A stretch of 33,254 nucleotides of DNA, from NCBI GenBank assembly GCA_947484175.1, contig CANKOI010000044.1, forward strand, positions 1 to 33,254, in the 5' to 3' direction. The notes below the pieces were generated by a model. That model made no database searches. It was not told the origin of the DNA and saw only the letters and a program-made list of their open reading frames with translations. The position numbers and the translations under genes were made by a program. Below are positions 27,664-33,254 of the stretch, piece after piece. The DNA is from Deltaproteobacteria bacterium (GTDB lineage: Bacteria; Myxococcota_A; UBA796; SXON01). Positions within the stretch are counted from its first letter, which is position 1; the number at the start of each line of letters is the position of its first letter.

Positions 27664-28877
27664 ACTTCGAAGTGATGGCCCCGAGCCCCGAAGCGCGTGT
27701 GGAGCAGGCGATCATCGACATCCGGGCGGGCCGGATGGTGATCCTCGTGGACGACGAAGATCGGGAGAACGAAGGCGATCTCGTGCTCGCCAGTGAGTTG
27801 GTGACTCCCGAGCACATCAACTTCATGGCCACTCACGCACGGGGGCTCATCTGCATCACCCTCACCGAGGCGCGCGTGGACGCACTCGCGCTCCCGATGA
27901 TGGCCACGAACAACAAGTCGCCGTTCTCGACAGCGTTTACCGTCTCGATCGAGGCGCGAGAGGGCGTGAGTACCGGAATCTCGGCCGCCGATCGGGCGCG
28001 CACGTGTCGCGTAGCGGTCGACCCTACGAAGGGCGGCAACGACCTCGTTACGCCGGGCCACGTTTTCCCCTTGCGGGCGCGCGACGGGGGGGTACTCGTG
28101 CGCACCGGCCAGACCGAAGGCAGCGTGGACCTCGCGCGCCTCGCCGGCCTCGCGCCCAGCGGGGTGATCTGCGAAATCATGAACGCCGATGGCACCATGG
28201 CCCGCCTTCCCGAGCTGAAGCTCTTCGGCGAGCAGCACGGCATTCACATCGTGGCGGTGGCCGACCTTATTCGTTGGCGGCTCACTCACGAGCGGCTGGT
28301 GAAGTGTGAGATCGATACCGTGATCGCCACGCCGGACCATGGGGAGTTCCGGGCGCGGGTGTACCGCGCCACGGGCGGCGGCTTGCACCTAGCGCTGGTA
28401 CGGGGGGACCTTTCGGGGGATGCGCCGGTGCTCACGAGGGTGCAGACCGCGGCGGGTCCGGCCGACGTGTTCAAGGCGCTCACCAGCGACAGCGCGGCCC
28501 AGATTGACGCCGCGCTCGCGGCCATCGCCGCCGAAGGCCGCGGCGTGTTGCTCTACTTGCACCTCGACGGCGGCGGCGATGCCGCGCTTCTCGAGCGGAT
28601 GCGAGAACACCTCACGCCCGAGTCCGCGGCGCCCCGTGCCCCGGATGCCCTCCGCGAACTCGGTACGGGCGCACAGATGCTGGTTGATCTCGGTGTGCGG
28701 CGGCTGCGGCTGCTCACCAACAATCCTCGCAAGATCGTGGGGCTTGAGGGTTTCGGGCTCACCGTGGCGGAGCGCGTACCGCTGGCCATCGCGCCGCACC
28801 CGGATAGGCGTCGCTTTCTCGAATCTCGCCGCACCCAGCTCGGGCACCTGCTCGGGCCGGCCGGCGCGCAGGAGTAA
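27660..28877 (+). CDS. ribB: DHBP synthase fused to a degenerate GTP cyclohydrolase II domain (RibBX type)
   Basis: This product of about 405 residues has an intact N-terminal DHBP synthase (about 10-210). Visible motifs are [32 protein letters not shown], and the [28 protein letters not shown] substrate segment. It forms 3,4-dihydroxy-2-butanone 4-P from ribulose-5-P. The C-terminal RibA-like half is recognisable by EGRGVLLY and LLTNNPRKI, but the zinc cysteines are lost. Where RibA has SEC and RCDCG, this protein has TAA and TSDSA (about residues 263-281). The EGRxIGL catalytic loop reads DGGGDAA. It therefore should not act as GTP cyclohydrolase II. AAGGAG five bases before the ATG is a strong ribosome site. 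The earlier open reading frame overlaps ribE and is not used. Confidence 0.93.
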   Translation: MNFEVMAPSPEARVEQAIIDIRAGRMVILVDDEDRENEGDLVLASELVTPEHINFMATHARGLICITLTEARVDALALPMMATNNKSPFSTAFTVSIEAREGVSTGISAADRARTCRVAVDPTKGGNDLVTPGHVFPLRARDGGVLVRTGQTEGSVDLARLAGLAPSGVICEIMNADGTMARLPELKLFGEQHGIHIVAVADLIRWRLTHERLVKCEIDTVIATPDHGEFRARVYRATGGGLHLALVRGDLSGDAPVLTRVQTAAGPADVFKALTSDSAAQIDAALAAIAAEGRGVLLYLHLDGGGDAALLERMREHLTPESAAPRAPDALRELGTGAQMLVDLGVRRLRLLTNNPRKIVGLEGFGLTVAERVPLAIAPHPDRRRFLESRRTQLGHLLGPAGAQE

Positions 28878-28880
28878 GCC

Positions 28881-29348
28881 TTGCCCCGTATCCTCGAAGG
28901 AAAGCTGGTAGACAAAGGGGGGCGCTACGCCCTCGTGGCCGCGCGCTTCAACGACTTCATCGTAGAGAAGCTGGTCGCCGGTGCGGTGGACACGCTGCTG
29001 CGCCACGGGGCGGAGGATGCCAATATCGACATCGTGCGCGTGCCTGGCGCCTTCGAGTTGGGTCTGATCTGCAAACGACTCGCAGAGAGTGGCGACTACG
29101 ACGCCGTGATCGCGCTGGGCTGTGTCATCCGCGGCGGTACGGCTCACTTCGAACACGTGGCGGGAGAGGCGGCCAAGGGCATCGGGGCGGCCGGCCTTTC
29201 GTCGGGCGTGCCGGTCATCTTCGGGGTGCTTACCACCGAGAACATCGAGCAGGCGATCGAGCGGGCCGGCACGAAGATGGGCAACAAGGGCGCGGAAGCG
29301 GCCCTCAGCGCAATCGAAATGGTGGATCTCTTGCGGAAGCTCGAGTGA
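28881..29348 (+). CDS. ribH: 6,7-dimethyl-8-ribityllumazine synthase
   Basis: RibH condenses DHBP with the RibD product to lumazine, usually in a 60-subunit or pentameric shell. The 155-residue sequence has [18 protein letters not shown], and [15 protein letters not shown] with the catalytic H89. [23 protein letters not shown] follows near the C-terminus. The TTG start has AGGAG seven bases upstream and lies three bases after the ribBX-type stop. The stop overlaps the nusB GTG. Confidence 0.97.
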   Translation: MPRILEGKLVDKGGRYALVAARFNDFIVEKLVAGAVDTLLRHGAEDANIDIVRVPGAFELGLICKRLAESGDYDAVIALGCVIRGGTAHFEHVAGEAAKGIGAAGLSSGVPVIFGVLTTENIEQAIERAGTKMGNKGAEAALSAIEMVDLLRKLE

Positions 29349-29809
29349 CCCTCCGCCCCGGTCGGCGCCGCGCGCGAGAGTTCGCTCTGCAGGCCCTGTA
29401 CGCCGCCGACATCGCCGGGACAGCCGCACCCGCGGCCCTCGCCGGCCTGTGGTCGAGCCAGCTCGACGCGTTGGGGGAGGGGCTCGATGAGCCCGTTGGG
29501 CCTGAGGAGACCGAGTTCGCCACCGAGCTGGTGCGAGGCGTCATGGAGCAACGCGAAGCGATCGACGCACGCATCGAAGCCGCCAGTGAACACTGGCGCC
29601 TCCCGCGCATGCCGACCGTGGACAGAAACATTCTGCGCCTCGGCACGTGGGAGCTTCTGCAGCGGCCCGACATCCCGGCGAGTGTCACCATCAACGAGGC
29701 CATCGAGCTCGCCAAACGGTTTGGCGGCGCCGAGTCGCGTGCGTTCGTGAACGGGCTGCTCGACCGTGTCGCCGGCGAAGTGGGGCGCGGCGGCCGTCGC
29801 AAGAAGTGA
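29345..29809 (+). CDS. nusB: Transcription antitermination factor NusB
   Basis: NusB with NusE (S10) binds boxA RNA in rRNA antitermination. The 154-residue all-helical protein has [20 protein letters not shown] at the start, [18 protein letters not shown] in the middle, and [18 protein letters not shown], followed by [12 protein letters not shown]. All fit the family. The GTG overlaps the ribH stop; ribH-nusB coupling is common. It is the last gene of the long plus-strand run and ends 10 bases before the convergent trpG/pabA-type gene, with no visible terminator. Confidence 0.96.
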   Translation: MTLRPGRRRAREFALQALYAADIAGTAAPAALAGLWSSQLDALGEGLDEPVGPEETEFATELVRGVMEQREAIDARIEAASEHWRLPRMPTVDRNILRLGTWELLQRPDIPASVTINEAIELAKRFGGAESRAFVNGLLDRVAGEVGRGGRRKK

Positions 29810-29819
29810 GGCTTCAGGA

Positions 29820-30383
29820 TCAGCGCACCGGGGCCCCGGCGAACTCTCGGAGTACGTTCGCCATGAGCTGCTGGCCGTGTTGGGAGCGCACCGACTCGGG
29901 ATGAAACTGGACCCCCCCGATGGGGAGGGAGCGGTGGCGCAGCGCCATCACCTCGCCGTCCTCGGCGCGGGCCAGCACCGTGAGCTCCTCGGGGAGGTCG
30001 GTCACGGCGAGGGAGTGGTAGCGGGTGGCGGAGAACGGGGAGGGGAGGCCGGCAAAGAAGGACTCGCCGGTGTGGATGACTCGCCGAGTCCGCCCATGCA
30101 CGAGCTCGCGCGCGGGGACCAAGCGGCCGCCAAAACGCTCCGCGATGCCCTGCATGCCTAAACAGACGCCGAAGATTGGCGCGGGGAGGCCGGTGAGGGC
30201 CCCGACGGTCCCCAGATGTTCTTCGGGGCGCCCAGGGCCAGGAGACAGAAGGATCAGATCGTACCGAGCGGCATCGGAGGGCAGTCCATCGCGGACCACC
30301 TCCACGTCCGTGCCGAGCACAAGCAGGATCTGCACGAGGGAGTGGGTAAAACTGTCCAGATTGTCGACGACGAGTACGCGCAC
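29820..30383 (-). CDS. trpG: Anthranilate/aminodeoxychorismate synthase glutamine amidotransferase subunit
   Basis: This class I glutamine amidotransferase of about 187 residues feeds ammonia to a chorismate-using partner. The triad is C74 in FGVCLGMQ and H161/E163 in QFHPES. The N-terminus VLVVDNLDSFTHSLVQ and SPGPGRPEE are the TrpG/PabA pattern. A GTG at 30383 gives the family start; a TTG at 30401 adds six residues, and neither has a clear ribosome site. No trpE or pabB lies next to it, so tryptophan and folate roles cannot be told apart. It is divergent from erpA. Confidence 0.9.
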   Translation of the reverse strand: MRVLVVDNLDSFTHSLVQILLVLGTDVEVVRDGLPSDAARYDLILLSPGPGRPEEHLGTVGALTGLPAPIFGVCLGMQGIAERFGGRLVPARELVHGRTRRVIHTGESFFAGLPSPFSATRYHSLAVTDLPEELTVLARAEDGEVMALRHRSLPIGGVQFHPESVRSQHGQQLMANVLREFAGAPVR

Positions 30384-30462
30384 GGTGGGCTGGCTAACCA
30401 AGCGGCGCGGGCGTTGTTGATTACACTATGCGCGGCAGGCCCATTCCGGCTACGGAGTAATC

Positions 30463-30840
30463 ATGGACGCACAACCCGCACTCGAGTTTTCGCCGGTCGT
30501 CGACCTCAACGCACCCACTGTGCAGCTCACTGCTGGCGCGGTCAAGCACATCCGGCGCATGCTCACCGAGAACGGGATGGAGGGTTTCGGACTGCGCTTT
30601 GGCCTTCAGGGCGGCGGCTGTTCTGGCTACTCCTACCAGCTCGAGTTCGAGGAGGCCGCGCAGCCCGATGACGAGGTCTACACGTTCGACGGGGTGGCCG
30701 TCTTCCTGAACCCGCTGCACAAGGAGTACCTTCGGGGCTCCGAGATCGATTTCAAAGACGAGTTGATCGGTGCGGGCTTTCACATCGAGAACCCGAACGT
30801 GAAGCGAAAGTGCGGCTGCGGCACTAGCTTCGACGTGTAG
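30463..30840 (+). CDS. erpA: A-type iron-sulfur insertion protein (ErpA/IscA family)
   Basis: This 125-residue carrier delivers Fe-S clusters to target apoproteins. The three cluster cysteines are C53 in GGGCSGYSY and C117/C119 in KCGCGTSFDV. The beta-rich core has LRFGLQGGGCSG and FLNPLHKEYLRGSEIDF. An N-terminal extension of about 18 residues precedes the usual VQLTAGAVKHIRRML start. GGAG lies six bases before the ATG. The upstream 80-bp divergent region has a weak -10-like TACACT (30422-30427) but no clear -35. A ferredoxin gene follows by 5 bases. Confidence 0.94.
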   Translation: MDAQPALEFSPVVDLNAPTVQLTAGAVKHIRRMLTENGMEGFGLRFGLQGGGCSGYSYQLEFEEAAQPDDEVYTFDGVAVFLNPLHKEYLRGSEIDFKDELIGAGFHIENPNVKRKCGCGTSFDV

Positions 30841-30845
30841 AGCGG

Positions 30846-31115
30846 ATGGAGGTCCGTTTTGCGGACCTCGGGCTCTGCCTTGCTGGCGCGATCGGCGACA
30901 CCGTCTTGGAGGTCGCGGAGGCCGGTGGGGTGGCGATCGAGGCGGCCTGTGGCGGGTTCGCGGGCTGCAACACCTGCCGAGTGCGGGTGCTCTCCGGTGA
31001 GCTCTCGCCGTGCGATCCGGTGGAAGAGCCGTTCCTCGACTCTCCGGGTCAGCGACTCGCCTGCCAGGCACGCCTCGTGGGCCCCGTGACGCTCCGGCTC
31101 GACCCCGGTGCGTGA
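30846..31115 (+). CDS. 2Fe-2S ferredoxin, Cx5Cx2C type
   Basis: This is an 89-residue one-electron carrier. The 2Fe-2S cluster ligands are C35, C41, C44 (CGGFAGCNTC, spacing Cx5Cx2C as in adrenodoxin-type ferredoxins) and C73 (RLACQARL). The N-terminal beta sheet and the VLEVAEAGGVAIEAACGG approach to the loop are standard. It starts five bases after erpA, so the pair is probably cotranscribed and may take part in Fe-S biogenesis. A ferredoxin of another electron-transfer chain remains possible. Confidence 0.9.
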   Translation: MEVRFADLGLCLAGAIGDTVLEVAEAGGVAIEAACGGFAGCNTCRVRVLSGELSPCDPVEEPFLDSPGQRLACQARLVGPVTLRLDPGA

Positions 31116-31117
31116 TC

Positions 31118-31146
31118 TTGACGGGGCTGTGCGGCGCGCATAGGAG
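31118..31146 (+). promoter_or_regulatory. Promoter for tRNA-Phe
   Basis: TTGACG (31118-31123), a 17-bp spacer and TAGGAG (31141-31146) place a start site close to 31153, six bases before the mature tRNA 5' end. The -10 is weak, but spacing and position are ideal. Confidence 0.5.
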
Positions 31147-31158
31147 CGGTGCGCTCTT

Positions 31159-31234
31159 GGCCGGGTAGCTCAGTTGGTAGAGCAGGGGACTGAAAATCCC
31201 CGTGTCGGCGGTTCGATCCCGTCCCCGGCCACCA
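31159..31234 (+). tRNA. tRNA-Phe (GAA)
   Basis: This 76-nt tRNA includes an encoded CCA end. The acceptor stem GGCCGGG/CCCGGCC is perfect. The D arm contains AGTTGGTAGA and the anticodon stem GGGGA/TCCCC frames CTGAAAA with anticodon GAA at 31192-31194. The T arm is GGCGG-TTCGATC-CCGTC with TTCGA; its stem has one wobble or mismatch. A short hairpin (ACCAGC/GCTGGT, 31231-31248) starts at the CCA and may help 3' processing. It stands alone, not in a tRNA array. Confidence 0.97.
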
Positions 31235-31254
31235 GCTTTTCCGCTGGTCCCCCG

Positions 31255-31545
31255 ATGGTGCTCCTCGTACTCCTCGGCTGCGGTGCCGACAGTTGTTACC
31301 AGCTGTGCGCCACGACGGCTCAGGCGCTTGAGCCCTGCTTCGCTGAGTGGGGCGCGACATGGGAGGATTTCGACGCGGCCACCCGTGTGGCGTGGGGCGA
31401 TCGCTGCCGGGCCCAGTGGGAGGAGCAGCGGGTTCAGATGGAGCTGCGCCAAGTGGACGTCGCGAGTGCCGCGTGCACCGAGGCCAGTGACGAGGTTCGC
31501 CGGCTGTCGTGTGATGAGCTTCGTGCGCTCTACTTCGACCCGTGA
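31255..31545 (+). CDS. Small Cys-rich predicted lipoprotein
   Basis: This 96-residue protein of no recognised family begins MVLLVLLGC, so the candidate lipid cysteine is residue 9 after a leader with no positive charge. The mature part has six more cysteines (C14, C18, C28, C51, C74, C86) in a helical, charged sequence, probably held by disulfides. The ATG at 31255 lies 20 bases after the tRNA-Phe gene, and an open frame extends backward through the tRNA. I placed the start at the lipobox. A weak ribosome site leaves some doubt. Confidence 0.6.
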   Translation: MVLLVLLGCGADSCYQLCATTAQALEPCFAEWGATWEDFDAATRVAWGDRCRAQWEEQRVQMELRQVDVASAACTEASDEVRRLSCDELRALYFDP

Positions 31546-31554
31546 CCCGCCGCT

Positions 31555-32967
31555 CTATCCGAACTTCACATCCTGAAGCGTGACCCGGAGCCGGCCGATG
31601 CGGTAGTTCAGGTTGCTGCGGCTGATGCCGAGGCGTCGGGCGGCGCGCGCCTGCACCCCGCCCTCCGCCTCCAGCGCCGCCACGATCAGCCCGCGCTCCC
31701 ACCGGTCCAAGAGCGCAGGGAGGCCGCCTTCGTCGAGCTCGTCGAGGGGGTCGTCGGAGCCGCCGGTGCCCGTCGTGGGGAGGTCGCCCTCGTCGGGAAG
31801 GTGGATGCTGCGGATCAGGCCGCCGCCGCCGCTGAGCAGCAGCGTTCGCTCCATGAGGTGTTCCAGTTCGCGCACGTTGCCCGGCCAACGCCAGGATCGC
31901 AGGGTGCGGAGCGCGTCTTCGTGCAGCGTGGGAGCCTGGCGGCGGTGGCGCTCGGCAAAGCGGCCGAGAAAGTGCTCGGCGAGCAGGGAGATATCGTCGA
32001 CCCGCTCGCGCAGGGCGGGGAGGCGGATGGGAAAGACGTTCAGCCGATAGAAAAGGTCGGCGCGAAACCCTCCGGACTTCACGTCGGCCCGCAAATCGCG
32101 GTTGGTGGCCGCGATCACCCTGACGTCCACCTTTACGGGGCGCTCGCCGCCTACGCGCGTGATGCTGCCCCCTTCCAAGACCCGAAGGAGCCGCACCTGC
32201 ACGCTGGCTGGAATTTCCCCGATCTCGTCGAGAAAGAGCGTTCCGCCGTCGGCCTGTTCGAACTTTCCCTGGTGCGTTCGCGTGGCACCCGTGAAGGCTC
32301 CCTTCTCATGCCCGAACAACTCCGACTCCAACAGGTTCTCAGGTAGCGCTCCACAGTTCACCACCACGAGCGGCGCGCGTGCCCGGGGGCTCCGGTAGTG
32401 GATGGCGTGAGCGATCAGCTCCTTCCCCGTGCCGGTCTCCCCGTGGATGAGCACGAGCGTGCTTGACTCGGCCACTGCGTTGACCTGTTCGTAGAGCTCC
32501 TGCATCACGGGGGTGACGCCGATGAGGTTCTCAAACCCGTAGCGAGCGTCGACCTCGCGCCGGAGACGTTGGACTTCGCGCGCGAGCGCCCGGCTCTCCA
32601 GGGCTCGTTCAAGGAGCAGCAGCAGCTCGTCGCGGCCGATCGGTTTGATCAGATAGTCGGCGGCGCCCGCTTTCATGGCGCCCACAGCGTCGCTTACCGA
32701 CCCGAACCCGGTCATGACCACGACGCGGGTGTCCGGCCAGTGGGTGCGCACCTCGGAGAGCAGCTCGAGACCGGTCAGGCCGGTCATCTTCACATCGGTG
32801 AGCAGCACGTCGTACGGCTCCGCGCGCAGGCGTTCGAGGCCTTCCTCGCCGCTCTCGCAAACGGTCACCACGTAGCCGGCCTTCGTGAGGTTCACCGTGA
32901 GCGCACTGCGGACCGCCCGGTCATCGTCGCAGACCAGGATGCGCGCGGAATGTGCCGAACTCGTCAA
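31555..32967 (-). CDS. NtrC-family sigma54-dependent response regulator
   Basis: This is a regulator of about 470 residues. The receiver has D14/D15, phospho-acceptor D58, T86 and K108. The AAA+ domain has Walker A GETGTGKE (176-183), the sigma54-contact GAFTGA (223-228), and Walker B GGTLFLDEIGE. The C-terminal Fis-type helix-turn-helix is at about 438-460 (ARAARRLGISRSNLNYRIGRL). It activates sigma54 promoters after phosphorylation. A TTG start at 32967 overlaps the upstream gene's stop (TTGA) and gives a standard N-terminus. An open frame reaching to 33138 is an out-of-frame read of the peptidase gene. No cognate kinase is present in the window. Confidence 0.93.
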   Translation of the reverse strand: MTSSAHSARILVCDDDRAVRSALTVNLTKAGYVVTVCESGEEGLERLRAEPYDVLLTDVKMTGLTGLELLSEVRTHWPDTRVVVMTGFGSVSDAVGAMKAGAADYLIKPIGRDELLLLLERALESRALAREVQRLRREVDARYGFENLIGVTPVMQELYEQVNAVAESSTLVLIHGETGTGKELIAHAIHYRSPRARAPLVVVNCGALPENLLESELFGHEKGAFTGATRTHQGKFEQADGGTLFLDEIGEIPASVQVRLLRVLEGGSITRVGGERPVKVDVRVIAATNRDLRADVKSGGFRADLFYRLNVFPIRLPALRERVDDISLLAEHFLGRFAERHRRQAPTLHEDALRTLRSWRWPGNVRELEHLMERTLLLSGGGGLIRSIHLPDEGDLPTTGTGGSDDPLDELDEGGLPALLDRWERGLIVAALEAEGGVQARAARRLGISRSNLNYRIGRLRVTLQDVKFG

Positions 32968-33254
32968 CGGACGCTCAGCTGGTAGGGCATCAGGGCGAAA
33001 ACGCGGGTGTCCCGAAGGGCGCTGAGCTGCCAGAACCGGCTCACTTCCGCCGGGACCGCGATCTCTGGGGCCGCTGCGGCCTTCAGGAGGCGGCCCATGT
33101 GAGCGACCCTTCCGGGGAGGGAGGTGGGCCCGCTCCACGGGTCCATCAGGACGAGTGTGTAGGGCGCCTTGGGGTCCATGCCGGCGCGAAGGCGTGCGTC
33201 GTCGAGGGCCTCGAAGAAGCCTCCATGGTTGTCGACCAGCCGTTGCTCCTTCGC
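32964..33254 (-). CDS. C-terminal part of an S49 (SppA-like) signal peptide peptidase, cut by window edge
   Basis: The gene continues beyond the right end; 96 residues of its C-terminus are visible. The segment QRLVDNHGGFFEALDDARLRAGM has the gLVDxxGGxxxAlxxA pattern that follows the catalytic lysine region in SppA/protease IV (peptidase S49) proteins. About 70 unassigned residues then follow to PYQLSVR. The catalytic serine and lysine would lie outside the window, so the assignment rests on this motif. Its stop overlaps the TTG start of the NtrC-like regulator, implying coupled translation. Confidence 0.65.
   Translation of the reverse strand, partial: AKEQRLVDNHGGFFEALDDARLRAGMDPKAPYTLVLMDPWSGPTSLPGRVAHMGRLLKAAAAPEIAVPAEVSRFWQLSALRDTRVFALMPYQLSVR

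Noticed and set aside
31159-31234. tRNA-Phe as an integration site for a mobile element
   Set aside because: No integrase and no partial copy of the tRNA 3' end is visible on either side; flanking genes are ordinary chromosome.

Overview
The window is GC-rich, densely packed bacterial chromosome from an organism with an outer membrane, shown by CMP-Kdo synthesis (kdsB), an LptA/OstA-type protein and several predicted lipoproteins. Large Asp/Ser/Gly-rich or repeat-built lipoproteins, a eukaryote-type Ser/Thr kinase with a membrane-anchored Pro/Ala tail, a sigma54-dependent response regulator, an FYDLN-acid zinc-ribbon protein and frequent GTG/TTG starts together suggest a Myxococcota / former Deltaproteobacteria-like lineage. 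This is an inference from gene content. No mobile element, phage gene, CRISPR array or rRNA is visible, and codon style is uniform, so this looks like core chromosome.

Layout. 1-903: a 14-bp tandem repeat, a small protein gene of uncertain start, a strong intrinsic terminator and about 330 bp without a gene. 904-2812 (minus): truD and a zinc-type oxidoreductase. 2845-8352 (plus): a tight five-gene run of sensor kinase, OmpR-type regulator, TPR/jelly-roll envelope protein, aspartokinase and phosphatidylserine synthase. 8386-8679 (minus): FYDLN-acid protein. 8786-14421 (plus): two lipoproteins, rplM-rpsI, a Ser/Thr kinase and a small Cys-rich membrane protein. 14431-17786 (minus): an acyl-CoA carboxylase beta subunit followed by rpsP-khpA-rimM-trmD. 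17875-29809 (plus): a run of about 12 kb with a beta-helix lipoprotein, kdsB, pyrG, lptA-like, rpiB, glyA, nrdR, ribD, ribE, a RibBX-type gene, ribH and nusB. 29820-30383 (minus): an orphan glutamine amidotransferase (TrpG/PabA). 30463-31545 (plus): erpA, a 2Fe-2S ferredoxin, tRNA-Phe and a small Cys-rich lipoprotein. 31555-33254 (minus): an NtrC-like regulator translationally coupled to the C-terminus of an S49 (SppA-like) peptidase cut by the window edge.

How the genes work together. The 20.6-29.8 kb run joins envelope and cofactor metabolism: PyrG makes the CTP used by KdsB, the LptA-like protein would carry finished LPS, and RpiB interconverts ribose-5-P and ribulose-5-P, the latter being the DHBP synthase substrate and the source of arabinose-5-P for Kdo. 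The riboflavin genes lack a visible working GTP cyclohydrolase II, because the RibA half of the ribB fusion has lost all three zinc cysteines, so RibA must be encoded elsewhere. The two-component operon with an envelope protein and PssA suggests membrane homeostasis control. The most distinctive observations are the RibBX-type fusion, the sensor kinase with a TPR-like extracytoplasmic domain, the shortened ACT region of the aspartokinase, the C9 tracts at two surface-protein genes, and the extremely short lipoprotein leaders.
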